Positions 27,930 through 36,870 are shown, counted from the first letter of the stretch. The stretch is DNA of 64,000 nucleotides from Bacillus sp. 7884-1 (GCF_002272245.1 NZ_NPDD01000129.1:1-64000); one strand, 5' to 3'. Numbers and translations are program-made. The notes: generated by a model not told the origin, from the letters alone.

Positions 27930-28006
27930 GGGGGACCATGGGGACGGTTCTTTTGGTCCAATCCCAATTGGACCATGAGAACCGTCCCCATGGCGCCCAT
28001 GGCGTT
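27930..28006. repeat. Palindromic REP-like repeat, copy 5
   Basis: GACCATGGGGACGGTTCTTT pairs with GAGAACCGTCCCCATGG. The centre TGGTCCAATCCCAATTGGACCA is self-complementary. Confidence 0.9.
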
Positions 28007-28036
28007 AAAAAACCACTGAGATTAAACTCAGTGGTT
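28006..28036 (-). terminator. Intrinsic terminator of the third subtilase gene
   Basis: Read on the minus strand, AACCACTGAG, a short loop and CTCAGTGGTT are followed by TTTT. It lies just downstream of the minus-strand protease stop at 28047. Confidence 0.85.
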
Positions 28037-28046
28037 CTTCAAATTA

Positions 28047-29507
28047 CTACTTAGAAGTATCCTTTGACAAGAAGTTATAAATATTTGCTTCGCCTGACCC
28101 ATATAGTGGATCTACTCCAACTTTTCCAAAATCAATGGCACTTTGTCTGATGGCAGCTGCTACTTGTGCAGGAGTATACTCAGGGTGAGCGGCTTTAATG
28201 ACTCCAGCAACTCCAGCTACTTTCGGTGCTGCCATGGAAGTACCATGCAAATATGAGTAACCATGCCATTGTCCGTCGCTAAATTGCGTTGTAGCATTTC
28301 CCCCTACTGGATAACTAGGATAAGTAGATAATGTACGATACGTAAAATCACGTTTATTTAAATAGTTTCCTGTCGGATCTTGACGGTAAAGACTGTCGTA
28401 CAATGGGCCATTATCACCTCCAGGAGCAGCAACATCAATGGCATTCCCGTAATTGGAGTAGAATGCGATTCCATCTGTTGACCACTCATTAGATGAAGAC
28501 ACGGTAATCACTCCAGGAATTTGTGCTGGAACTACACGAGAAGGACCCTTAATATCTAATCCATAAGTAGCTTTCCAATAAGCTTGCATATCATGTAAAT
28601 TGTTCAGGTCTTTTGAGTCGTTACCAGAAGATACGACCACTGTAACTCCTTTTTGAATTGCGTATTGAATGGCACGGTGATAGGCAACCATTGAAGCGGA
28701 ATCACCTTTCTCTTCTAGGTTATGAGCCATCCAGCGCCAGCCGCCAATGGACATATTTATAACTTCAACGCCATCGTTTGCTGCGGCTACAATGGCATTG
28801 GTAATCCATGATTGCTGTGCTCCTCCAGTTGCTCCAAAAACACGGTAAGCTCTGACAGTTAAATCCGGACCAACACCCTTTACCTTTCCATTAGCTGCTA
28901 TCGATCCAGCAACATGTGTGCCGTGGCCATTTTGGTCCCAAGCATCTGTAGTTCCCGGTACAAAGGTTTTAGAGCCTTTCAAATCAGCATTATCCTTCAA
29001 GTCCGGATGGCTAAAGTCAATACCAGTATCAATTACCGCAACAACTGTATCTTCATCTCCGTCATTTAATTTATAAGATTCCCCATTATTAGTAAGACGC
29101 TGCATGTCCCATTGTTTATCCCAATAGCTGACTGAGTTTGCATCTAAAGTAACTTTCACTCCATTTGGAGTTCCTGGGGTAAAATTAACTTTGGTATCGG
29201 GATCTGTTTCTAAGTATGCTTCAAGTTCTCTGCCTGCTGATTGTACGTTTGCATCTTTTATTACATTTGTAAGGAAAGTAGGATTATTGGATGCTACTTC
29301 TACGATGCCAATTTCTTCTATGATTCGTTCTACTTTCCCGCCTGATTTTTCAATTCTCTCAGAGAAATTAGATGGCAGTTTCCCCTTATAGGCTACAACA
29401 TAATGTTCCAGCTCTGGTGAAGCCTTTGCTTTGTTCGGTTGGACCCCAACAAGTAGTGAAAATGATAGAGCAGAACAAATAGATAGTACAGCTAGTTTCT
29501 TCTTCAT
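28047..29507 (-). CDS. Secreted S8 subtilisin-like serine protease
   Basis: A 486-residue subtilase of ordinary size. The signal peptide (MKKKLAVLSICSALSFSLLV) cleaves near KAKA. A propeptide runs to about 110. The catalytic domain has Asp160 (VVAVIDTGIDFSHP), His195 (HGTHVAGSIAA) and Ser424 (HGTSMAAPKVAG). An insert between His and Ser carries GWRWMAHNLEEKG. Minus-strand GGGAGG precedes the ATG, and a terminator follows. Unlike the two large proteases upstream it has no accessory modules and runs the opposite way. It is probably a scavenging exoprotease. I would not give a named gene such as aprE: the inserts differ. Confidence 0.92.
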   Translation of the reverse strand: MKKKLAVLSICSALSFSLLVGVQPNKAKASPELEHYVVAYKGKLPSNFSERIEKSGGKVERIIEEIGIVEVASNNPTFLTNVIKDANVQSAGRELEAYLETDPDTKVNFTPGTPNGVKVTLDANSVSYWDKQWDMQRLTNNGESYKLNDGDEDTVVAVIDTGIDFSHPDLKDNADLKGSKTFVPGTTDAWDQNGHGTHVAGSIAANGKVKGVGPDLTVRAYRVFGATGGAQQSWITNAIVAAANDGVEVINMSIGGWRWMAHNLEEKGDSASMVAYHRAIQYAIQKGVTVVVSSGNDSKDLNNLHDMQAYWKATYGLDIKGPSRVVPAQIPGVITVSSSNEWSTDGIAFYSNYGNAIDVAAPGGDNGPLYDSLYRQDPTGNYLNKRDFTYRTLSTYPSYPVGGNATTQFSDGQWHGYSYLHGTSMAAPKVAGVAGVIKAAHPEYTPAQVAAAIRQSAIDFGKVGVDPLYGSGEANIYNFLSKDTSK

Positions 29508-30042
29508 TTAAATTCCTCCCATTATATGTAGTATTACGTGATACACGTAGAATTAAATTTTATTACAAGCTCTTAAATATATTTGTCGAAGTATATATTG
29601 TAATGGAATGAATATTCCGACAAAAAATATCGTTTCCTGTAAATACCGGTGCTGTCACTTCTCGAACCATACTCCTTTGTTTCACCATTTTTTAAAAGAA
29701 ATACAAACTTCCATTTAAAGCTACTGCCAGAATTTCTTCTAAAACCATCACTCGAAATATAAAAAAACAGTCTAAAGGGACTATCCAGACTACGAGGCGC
29801 CATTCCTAGTTGAAAAAGTGAGTAAAAATCCGAAAATAGTAGTTTATATCAGTGTAAATGTGGGTAATTAAAAAGGAGATTAGAAACTTCCCTAACTCGC
29901 AGCTCTAATCTAGTATTTAATAGGTAGGTGTAATAGAGTGTTGGAATTTTTCAAGATTGTAACCATTGAACTATTTTTTAGAAAATAGGGAACATTTTTA
30001 ATTCTAAATCGTTTTATATGTACAGGATAATTTTGGGAGGTA
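29508..30042. other. Gene-free gap of about 0.5 kb
   Basis: A 76-codon minus-strand frame here (29573-29803) has no ribosome binding site and no recognisable domain. I see no convincing feature apart from the divergent protease promoter region. Confidence 0.4.
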
Positions 30043-30528
30043 ATGAAAAAGATGTAGCAAGGTTTAATTTTGATCATTTTTTGATGTTAATGGCTGCATG
30101 TTCTTCTGAAGATGTTTCTCAGAGAAAGGTAGATACTACCGATGAATTATCTCCAGAAACGATGACCTTAGAACCAACCCAATTGATAACTGAAAATGAA
30201 ATGATGGAGAGCAATCAAGATATTCAACTGATAAACGGTGAAAATAATAGCAATGTTGAAACGCAATGTTTACTTTCTTCTCAGTCGGTAAAGGAAAGGG
30301 AAAATGAAATCTAAACCCTATCAAAGGAACCTACGGAACCCCAAGTGGAGGAAAAGGAAGAAACACCTGCCGAGGATTCTATTATGATATATTAATATGA
30401 AGCAGGAAGAAAAGTTTCAGGATTGGAAAATGTTGCAGTGAATCAGTATGAATCGTAATGAAAAGGAAACAAATGAATTTGATGTTTATTTTCCATCATT
30501 GGTTATTGAAGAAAGATTAAAAAAATGA
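30043..30528 (+). pseudogene. Decayed lipoprotein gene
   Basis: GGGAGG then ATG at 30043 starts MKKM, but TAG follows at once. The reading resumes as QGLILIIF, shifts frame, and gives LMLMAACSSED, a clear lipobox with Cys. A hydrophilic Glu/Thr-rich stretch follows to a TAA at 30312. The same frame then continues as TLSKEPTEPQVEEKEETPAE, with more in-frame stops, to a GRKVSGLENVAV segment. A lipoprotein with an acidic linker and a small C-terminal domain is the likely ancestor. Multiple nonsense and frame changes rule out function. Confidence 0.65.
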
Positions 30529-30536
30529 TTAATTAC

Positions 30537-30560
30537 GCATCCTTATTTAGGATGCTTTTC
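30537..30560 (+). terminator. Intrinsic terminator
   Basis: GCATCC (30537-30542), loop TTATTTA and GGATGC (30550-30555) are followed by TTTTCTTT. A group II intron-like 5' end begins directly behind it. Confidence 0.8.
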
Positions 30561-30563
30561 TTT

Positions 30564-30616
30564 GTGTGCCAGGCATGGCAACTATCTAGGTGGTGAAAGT
30601 CCACTGTGGGGGTACA
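30564..30616 (+). mobile_element. Remnant of the 5' end of a group II (probably class C) intron
   Basis: GTGTGCCAGGCATGGC followed by TAGGTGGTGAAAGTCCACTG looks like the 5' end and domain I of bacterial group II introns, which open GUGYG and carry the GUGAAAGUCC segment. It starts right after a terminator stem, where class C introns insert. Only about 50 bases remain. The identification is from memory of the family. Confidence 0.5.
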
Positions 30617-31688
30617 CATCGACCAACCACTAAAAACACCAACCATGATTGTCCGAAAAGGAAATGAAACACTTGAAATCCGTGATGAGGCAGAAGCCAT
30701 TAATCAGTATACGGATATTCTTAAAAAACAAGGAATTGAAGCGATTGTCGTTCTAGCGCATAATCCTACACTTCAAACAGGTAAGGCAGATATATTTGAT
30801 GCATCTGAGATGGCAGAAAAAGTAGATGATGAAGTAGACGTCATTTTTGCAGCTCATAATCACGTATATGTTGATAAGGAAGTAGATAATAAATTAATCG
30901 TTCAAGCTTATTCTTATGGCTCCGCATTTTCAGATGTTGATTTAGAGCTGGATGCAGTAACAGGCGAAATCGTTAAAAAGGAAGCTGAAGTCGTAACTGT
31001 ATACCAAAAAGACTATACACCAGATCCTACCGTTTCTGCGATTATGAAGAAATATGAAGATTTAATTGCTCCAATTAAAGCAGAGATCGTTGGAGATTCG
31101 ATGGCAACTTTACCAAAAGGTTATCCCTCTACAGATACATTCGGTGATTTTGCACTGGGAAACTTAATAGCTGACGGAATGAAAGCTTCAATGAATGCTG
31201 ACTTTGCCATGATGAACGGTGGTGGAGTTCGAGCACAACTTGATGCTGGTGAAGTTACGTTTGGCGACTTATTTGCCATTCAACCATTTGGAAATGTACT
31301 AAATAAAGTATTACTTAGTGGTGCAGATATCGAGACCGTATTAAATAATCAAATTACTGATAAAGGTCTTGATTTCCATATTGCTGGATTTAAATATACG
31401 TGGGATTCTGCCACGAACAAAGTGGTAGATATCGTATTACCAAATGGTAATAAAATCGATCCAAACCAAGAATACTCCGTTGTTGTGAACAACTATATGT
31501 ACAGAAATCTCAAATATGGTATTGGTGCACTTTCAACGAATCTAGAAGTAGGTCCAGAAGACCTACAAGCAACAGTAGATTATGTTAAAACACTTCCAAA
31601 ACCTTTCAGTTACGAAGTTGAGGGACGAATTCAAAAAGAGAGTGACCATGGGGACGGTTCTTTTGGTCCAATCTCAATTGAACCATGA
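30606..31688 (+). pseudogene. 5'-nucleotidase / UDP-sugar hydrolase family gene, truncated at both ends
   Basis: The 360-codon frame covers the last part of the N-terminal metallophosphatase domain (IEAIVVLAHNPT, VIFAAHNHVY) and the whole C-terminal 5'-nucleotidase domain (DFALGNLIADGMKAS, FAMMNGGGVRAQLDAGEVTF, VLLSGADIE). The metal-binding start of the catalytic domain (DxH and GNHE motifs) and the signal peptide are missing. The apparent GTG start lies inside the group II intron-like fragment, so the 5' half was replaced. The 3' end also runs from EVEGRIQKE into REP copy 6, which supplies the last residues and the stop. Close relatives are about 500-600 residues or longer. It should be inactive, although the frame is still open. 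Confidence 0.75.
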
Positions 31689-31709
31689 GAACCGTCCCTG
31701 TGGAAACCC
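31642..31709. repeat. Palindromic REP-like repeat, copy 6, inside a gene end
   Basis: GACCATGGGGACGGTTCTTT pairs with GAGAACCGTCCCTGTGG. The first half is read through by the 5'-nucleotidase frame and provides its stop at 31686-31688. Confidence 0.88.
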
Positions 31710-31720
31710 TTAATAAGTAT

Positions 31721-31749
31721 AAAGCCACTTCATAATGAAGTGGCTTTAA
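31721..31749 (+). terminator. Intrinsic terminator behind the 5'-nucleotidase remnant
   Basis: AAAGCCACTTCA, loop TAA and TGAAGTGGCTTT form a perfect 12-bp stem. A second inverted repeat without a T-run, GATACCGTT...AACGGTATC, lies at 31820-31845. Confidence 0.75.
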
Positions 31750-31880
31750 TTCAGTTATTATCTAACACGGTTATCTAGTAGGATCGCTTTACCATAGTCA
31801 TGTTTCATTGATCATCACAGATACCGTTATTTAAAAAACGGTATCCAAATTAAGTTAATAATAAAATATCACTAATGCCA

Positions 31881-32138
31881 CTAAATAAAAAAATACCTGT
31901 ACGGAATCGTTAAAATCTTATGTACCTGTATTTTAAGTATAAAGAAAAAGTCAAGATCATTATTTAGGGGTTTAGAATATTTATCGTTCAATAATAACCT
32001 ATTATAATCATTAAGCAGTTTGTCTAGTTCTTGGCTGCAATGGATGGTTTCTTCATTTTGAAGTCCTTTTGTCATTCCTAAATTAATCATTTCGTTTTTT
32101 TTCACTTTTATAGCAGCTTCACATTGTTCTAGTCTCAT
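31881..32138 (-). CDS. Spo0E-like sporulation regulatory protein (aspartyl-phosphate phosphatase)
   Basis: An 85-residue protein whose N-terminal half has the Spo0E family pattern: a first helix IKVKKNEMINLGMTKGLQNE, then the signature SQELDKLLNDY. Spo0E, YisI and YnzD dephosphorylate Spo0A-P and so delay sporulation. The ATG at 32138 is chosen because GAGGTG stands 9 nt upstream on the minus strand; an in-frame upstream extension to 32309 has no family similarity. The C-terminal tail (about 35 residues, hydrophobic and aromatic, ending IPYRYFFI) is longer than in small Spo0E proteins and could reflect loss of the original stop or a regulatory tail. It lies next to the second germination operon. 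Confidence 0.75.
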   Translation of the reverse strand: MRLEQCEAAIKVKKNEMINLGMTKGLQNEETIHCSQELDKLLNDYNRLLLNDKYSKPLNNDLDFFFILKIQVHKILTIPYRYFFI

Positions 32139-32338
32139 TGCAGAATACACCTCGTCAAATTTCAGTAAACTGATTCTAATAGAGTTGGATTGAATTATAG
32201 CATCTTTTAACATATATGGAATAGATTCGATAAAACAAGATAAAAGGAGACAAAAATAGACGAGGCTAGTAGGTTTTCGACAAAAGGGCCAGTTTATTCT
32301 GGTTTCCACTCAATTCCAAAATCAACTAAATTAATCAA

Positions 32339-32371
32339 ACACCCTTGACTTACAGACAAGGGTGTAATTTT
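32339..32371. terminator. Stem-loop between spo0E-like gene and second ger operon
   Basis: ACACCCTTG and CAAGGGTGT form a 9-bp stem followed by AATTTTTAT. There is no plus-strand gene just before it, so its role is uncertain. Confidence 0.5.
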
Positions 32372-32600
32372 TATCTATTAGAAGCTTAGAGAGAGGAGGA
32401 TAAAAAAGAAGCCCCCCCACGAAACACAACAGATTTTCTATACAAGATTTGAGGAGAATATCTAAAAATACGATTATTCTTTGACAGAGCATTTTTACTT
32501 TATAAATGCGTTTTTTTGCATAGTTAACAGTATTTATCACAAACTAAAAAAAATTCGTGTTAAAAATTGGTTACTTTGCGTTTTAGAGGGGATGCATGTG

Positions 32601-34169
32601 ATGTTTCGCTTTTTAAAAAAAAGAATCCTGCAACAGATGAAGCACGAAGTAAATAAAAAGAAGCAAAATCACGAAAATCCAAATCAAATCTTTCCTACGC
32701 TTATGGAAAATATTGAACAAATTAAAAGGCTGCTGCATTCTCCCAATGATCTTATCATTCGAATCGTTACAATCGGAAATTCCAATCATCGTTGTGCGAT
32801 TGTTTATATTGATGGCTTAGTTGAAAAGGATATTGTAAATACGCAAATTCTTAATAATATTCAGCTTGGTATGGCGCAAGCAAATAAAGAAATTCCAGCC
32901 AATGAGAAGGAATTGTTAATCGAACTGGAGAATGAGATCCTCTCAATAGGTGAGCTGAAAAAAGTTCAAACTCTCGATGCTGTGATGTTAGCTGTTCTTT
33001 CGGGAGAAACCGCCATTTTTGTAGAGGGAACAACGGATGTATTACTGATTGGTACGAAGGGTTGGGCAAGCAGAGGAATTGAAGAGCCAGTTTCAGAAGC
33101 ATTAGTGCGTGGACCAAGAGAAGGGTTTACTGAAGATGTGCGGACAAATACAGTACTTATACGAAGACATATTCGAGATCCGAATCTTCGTTTTGAAAAC
33201 TTTCAAGTTGGAAGGCGTTCGAAAAAAGATCTTTTCCTTGTCTATATCGATGGTATTGTTCATCCTGAAATTGTAAAGGAAGTTAAAAAGAGATTGGATT
33301 CAATCGATATGGATGATGCACCAGAGTCTGGGTTCATTGAACAATGGATTGAAGACAGTTTTATGTCTCCTTTTCCTCAGGTTCTTCATACGGAAAGGCC
33401 AGATAAAGCTTGTGCCTCGATTTTAGAAGGAAAAGTCGTAATTCTCTTAGATGGAACACCTTTTGTTTTAATCGCACCAGTGACGTTTGTAGCTTTAATT
33501 CAATCCCCAGAGGATTATTATGAACGCTGGATGATCGGTTCCCTCGTTAGAATCTTAAGATATATTGGAGCTTTTATTTCCTTGTTTCTTCCAGCACTTT
33601 ATATATCTCTTGTTTCCTTTCATCAGGGAATGATTCCGTCAAAACTGGCATTTTCCATCGCTGCTTCACGTGAAGGTGTGCCTTTTCCGGCAGTGGTGGA
33701 GGCATTCATGATGGAAGTTACGTTGGAGTTGTTAAGAGAAGCAGGACTACGCTTACCAAAGCCAATTGGTCAGACGATTGGTATTGTAGGCGGTTTGGTT
33801 ATTGGTGAATCTGCAGTTCAAGCCGGTATTGTCAGTCCTGTCATGGTAATAGTCGTTTCTGTTACTGCGATTGCTTCTTTTGCGGTTCCTTCCTATAGTG
33901 CGGGAATTGCATTTCGGATGCTTCGCTTTGTGACAATGCTTACGGCAAGTATTTTCGGTCTTTATGGCATTATTTTAACGTATATTATGATCAATGTTCA
34001 TTTGGCGAGGCTTAAAAGCTTCGGGTTGCCATATACAGCTCCATTTTCACCAAACTTTAAACATGATTTAAAGGATTTGGTTATCCGGGCCCCTCTTACC
34101 ATGTTATCGAGAAGACCTCAATTTATGCAAACTGAAGATGATAATAGGATGGATACAAAGGAGGAGTAG
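32601..34169 (+). CDS. Spore germination protein, GerAA family
   Basis: A 522-residue intact A subunit of a germinant receptor. The N-terminal cytoplasmic part has LVRGPREGFTEDVRTNTVLI and FQVGRRSKKDLFLVYIDGI. The membrane domain starts near 320 with VILLDGTPFVLIAPVTFVAL and contains RLPKPIGQTIGIVGGLVIG. The start at 32601 is set by GAGGGG at 32586-32591; in-frame ATG 32592 and the longer frame to 32481 are less likely. It is the first gene of an A-B-C-(D) operon, 3 bp before the permease gene. It gives the reference for the frameshift in the copy at 1744-3155. Expression is expected in the forespore under sigma G; I did not pick out a promoter with confidence. Confidence 0.93.
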   Translation: MFRFLKKRILQQMKHEVNKKKQNHENPNQIFPTLMENIEQIKRLLHSPNDLIIRIVTIGNSNHRCAIVYIDGLVEKDIVNTQILNNIQLGMAQANKEIPANEKELLIELENEILSIGELKKVQTLDAVMLAVLSGETAIFVEGTTDVLLIGTKGWASRGIEEPVSEALVRGPREGFTEDVRTNTVLIRRHIRDPNLRFENFQVGRRSKKDLFLVYIDGIVHPEIVKEVKKRLDSIDMDDAPESGFIEQWIEDSFMSPFPQVLHTERPDKACASILEGKVVILLDGTPFVLIAPVTFVALIQSPEDYYERWMIGSLVRILRYIGAFISLFLPALYISLVSFHQGMIPSKLAFSIAASREGVPFPAVVEAFMMEVTLELLREAGLRLPKPIGQTIGIVGGLVIGESAVQAGIVSPVMVIVVSVTAIASFAVPSYSAGIAFRMLRFVTMLTASIFGLYGIILTYIMINVHLARLKSFGLPYTAPFSPNFKHDLKDLVIRAPLTMLSRRPQFMQTEDDNRMDTKEE

Positions 34170-34172
34170 TTC

Positions 34173-35279
34173 ATGAAATCCTTTGAATATGGTGACGAGG
34201 AAATTGGAAATAAGGAAGTCACATTCCTGGTCGCTAATTATGTGATTGGATTTGGGATTCTTACTCTTCCACGTGCCATTGTAGATATCACAAAATCAAT
34301 AGATGGCTGGATATCCATTTGTCTTGGTGCATTCGTTGCACTTTTTTTTACCGGAGTGGTTGCACGATTAATTACAAGATTCCCTAAGAAAAACCTTTTT
34401 GACATTTCGAAGTCCATTTTTAATAAGCCAGTTGCAATGGGTATCACCTTTTTATTTGCCTTCTATATGATGCTCTTTGTTAGTTATGAAATGAGGGGGG
34501 TCGCGAGCATTGCCAAACTATATTTGTTTGATGTCACTCCTGTCGAAGTCATTTGTTTAGTTTTTCTGTTAGTGGTTGTTTATGGAGTAGCAGGTCCAAG
34601 CACTGGATTATTACGATTAAATATTATGTTTATACCTATCATCCTGTTTATTATATTAATCTTAATCGTTTTTAATATCACATTTATCAAAATGGAAAAT
34701 ATCAAGCCTTTTTTTATTACGGGGTGGTTAGACGTCATTAAGGCTTCAAAGGAAACCGTATTCTCTTTCTTAGGCTTTGAGATTTTATTATTTTATAATG
34801 TGCATAATAACCAACCGAAAAAGACTTTGAAAGCTTCACTAATTGGAATGACAATAGCCTTTCTTTTATATCTGATTGTGTTTTTGGTTGCCATTGGTGT
34901 GTTTGGCGTCGAAGTAACGAATAATCTCAATTTTCCAACGGCAGAATTAGCAAAACAAGTGGAAATACCAGGTGGATTTTTTGGAAGATTTGAATCGATA
35001 TTTTTCACGATATGGGTTATGACATTATTTAGCACAGCTGCCATGGCATTTGATGTCGCTCTTTTGGCACTTTGTGCAATCTTTAAAAGGATAAAGAGAA
35101 TGACGTTCATCTTTGTCTTAACACCCATCATTTATATAATCGCGATGACACCTCAAAATTTTAATGAATTTTCAACATTTGGATTATATATCAGTTATTT
35201 AGGTATCGTGTTCAGTATGATTATTCCTTCTCTATTGCTCATTTTCGCAAAAATAAGCGGGGTGAAGGGGAATGTATAA
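34173..35279 (+). CDS. Spore germination permease, GerAB family
   Basis: A 368-residue integral membrane protein with about ten helices. It opens with EIGNKEVTFLVANYVIGFGI and LTLPRAIVDITKS, the first helix pattern of the GerAB/APC fold. AAAGGAGGAG stands just before the ATG. The downstream gerC-type gene starts 8 bases inside its 3' end. In characterised receptors this subunit contains the germinant pocket; the ligand here is unknown. It differs clearly from the GerAB protein at 659-1747, so the two operons are not recent duplicates. Confidence 0.92.
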   Translation: MKSFEYGDEEIGNKEVTFLVANYVIGFGILTLPRAIVDITKSIDGWISICLGAFVALFFTGVVARLITRFPKKNLFDISKSIFNKPVAMGITFLFAFYMMLFVSYEMRGVASIAKLYLFDVTPVEVICLVFLLVVVYGVAGPSTGLLRLNIMFIPIILFIILILIVFNITFIKMENIKPFFITGWLDVIKASKETVFSFLGFEILLFYNVHNNQPKKTLKASLIGMTIAFLLYLIVFLVAIGVFGVEVTNNLNFPTAELAKQVEIPGGFFGRFESIFFTIWVMTLFSTAAMAFDVALLALCAIFKRIKRMTFIFVLTPIIYIIAMTPQNFNEFSTFGLYISYLGIVFSMIIPSLLLIFAKISGVKGNV

Positions 35280-36465
35280 AGGTTTATTATATGTCAGTTT
35301 ATGTTTGCTTCTAACTGGATGCTGGGATCAAGTGGAGAGTGAAGAACGTGGATATGTGATAGGAGTGGGTATCGATCCTTCAGATCATGACAATTTAGAG
35401 GATCGAGATGAGGCAGAGGTGACCGAGGATTCCATTGGTAAAGAGAGATTTAAGGTGACATTTCAATTTGTGGTTCCAAGTGCTTTACAAGGGGGGGGAG
35501 ATCCCAGTCAATTGCAAGAACCGTTTCTTAATACTGCAGCCAGTGGTAATACAATGTTTCAAATTGTCCGTGATATGTCGAAAAAAATTGCACGGTCCCC
35601 TTATTTCCAGCATATTAAGATGATCATTATCTCAGACGAGGTAGCGAAAAAGGGTTATTTTGCTGAGGTATTAGATATTTTCTTGCGAGATCATGAAATG
35701 CGGCGGTCAACAAAATTGATGATTTCCAAGGATACAACCAAGGATATTTTAGAATCAAAGACAAGAGTAGAGAGATTACCTGTTATGTATATTGATTCGA
35801 TAACAGAAAATGCTTACAAAAATGGTGAGATATTACCTCCTATGAATATTGGTAGGGTACATAAATCCTTACTTGGAACAAACAGCTTCCTCATCCCTTT
35901 CATAAAGTCGAATGGTCAAAAAGTAGATCTGTCTGGTTCTGCTATTTTTAAAGGAGATAGTAAAAAAATGATTGGAACTCTAAATGGAAGGGAAACAATG
36001 GGAGTCAATTTTATTACAGGTGAACTAAAAGGAGGGGTTATTGAAGTCATTATTGATGGTCAATTGGTCGTATTTGAAATTAGTGATGCAAAAAGAAAAA
36101 TACATGCGAATGTCACCAATAAAGATCAAATAGACTTTACGATTGATGTTGTGGTTGAAGGTAATTTGGGTGAGGAATTTGGAGATTATCATATATTTGA
36201 ACCTAAAACGGTTGCTAAATTGGAAGAAAAAGTGGCAAAAGAAATTGAGAAAATAACAGCAGGAATGATTGAAAAAACGCAAAAGGAATATAATGCCGAT
36301 GTTTTAGGATTAGGCTCCTATTTACATCAAGAACACTATGATAGTTGGAAAACCATTAAAAATGATTGGGAGAGTGGTTCACATTATTTTTCAAAAAGTA
36401 ACATACGCGTTAATGCCAAGATCATTGTACGTAGTATCGGGACGATCATGGAAACCCAAAAATAA
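35272..36465 (+). CDS. Spore germination lipoprotein, GerAC family
   Basis: A 397-residue lipoprotein with signal MYKGLLYVSLCLLLTGCWDQ (lipobox LTGC, Cys17). The mature start EERGYVIGVGIDPS and the C-terminal Ger(x)C domain (EKVAKEIEKITAGMIEKTQK, then WESGSHYFSKSNIRV) are typical. The first domain carries an acidic insert (EDRDEAEVTEDS). It overlaps the permease gene by 8 bases, indicating coupled translation. It is followed after 12 bases by a small membrane protein gene with its own strong ribosome binding site. Confidence 0.93.
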   Translation: MYKGLLYVSLCLLLTGCWDQVESEERGYVIGVGIDPSDHDNLEDRDEAEVTEDSIGKERFKVTFQFVVPSALQGGGDPSQLQEPFLNTAASGNTMFQIVRDMSKKIARSPYFQHIKMIIISDEVAKKGYFAEVLDIFLRDHEMRRSTKLMISKDTTKDILESKTRVERLPVMYIDSITENAYKNGEILPPMNIGRVHKSLLGTNSFLIPFIKSNGQKVDLSGSAIFKGDSKKMIGTLNGRETMGVNFITGELKGGVIEVIIDGQLVVFEISDAKRKIHANVTNKDQIDFTIDVVVEGNLGEEFGDYHIFEPKTVAKLEEKVAKEIEKITAGMIEKTQKEYNADVLGLGSYLHQEHYDSWKTIKNDWESGSHYFSKSNIRVNAKIIVRSIGTIMETQK

Positions 36466-36477
36466 AGGAGGTAAACC

Positions 36478-36630
36478 ATGTGGGACTTTATAATAGGAAG
36501 ACTTCCTTCGAAGTTCATCCTCATAAATGCAGTTTTCTCTTTGTTAATCCCACTAGGAATTTATAAGTTAAATAAAGTGCTCCATAAATTTGGTGATCCC
36601 CCATGGAAAAATAATCAAAATCCTAAATAA
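36478..36630 (+). CDS. Small single-pass membrane protein, possible GerD-type receptor accessory subunit
   Basis: A 50-codon gene, ATG at 36478 with AAAGGAGGT at 36464-36472. The protein begins MWDFIIGRLPSKF, has one hydrophobic helix (FILINAVFSLLIPLGIYKL) and a short charged tail ending NNQNPK. It follows gerC in the same operon. Small D subunits are known beside some receptors (GerKD, GerUD and GerVD in Bacillus) and modulate germination, but they usually have two membrane helices and are somewhat longer. The assignment rests on position and topology, not on sequence similarity. Confidence 0.65.
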   Translation: MWDFIIGRLPSKFILINAVFSLLIPLGIYKLNKVLHKFGDPPWKNNQNPK

Positions 36631-36702
36631 AATTCTAAGGTCTGTGTTGAGGAAGTAGTATAGACATTAACATGCGTCCATAAAGGGACGAGGATATGAG
36701 TA

Positions 36703-36725
36703 GGTTGCTGAGGCAGCCTTTTTCT
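36703..36725 (+). terminator. Intrinsic terminator of the second ger operon
   Basis: GGTTGC, loop TGAG and GCAGCC (one G-U pair) run into TTTTTCTCTT. Confidence 0.7.
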
Positions 36726-36870
36726 CTTGTGTGTTGAAAAAAATGACTGGAATTGTTGATCTGTTCATACATAATTACCCCTAATCACTAAGCAAGTAAA
36801 TGATACTCACCTATTTTGACGCACAAGTATCATAACTATCAATATTCATCATGTTATACAAAGAAAAATA

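Noticed and set aside
1-31709. Repeat palindromes as a CRISPR array or IS terminal inverted repeats
   Set aside because: Copies are far apart with no regular spacers or cas genes, and no transposase lies between any pair.
31820-31845. GATACCGTT/AACGGTATC inverted repeat
   Set aside because: No T-run on either strand and no gene at its edge; could be an operator but nothing supports it.
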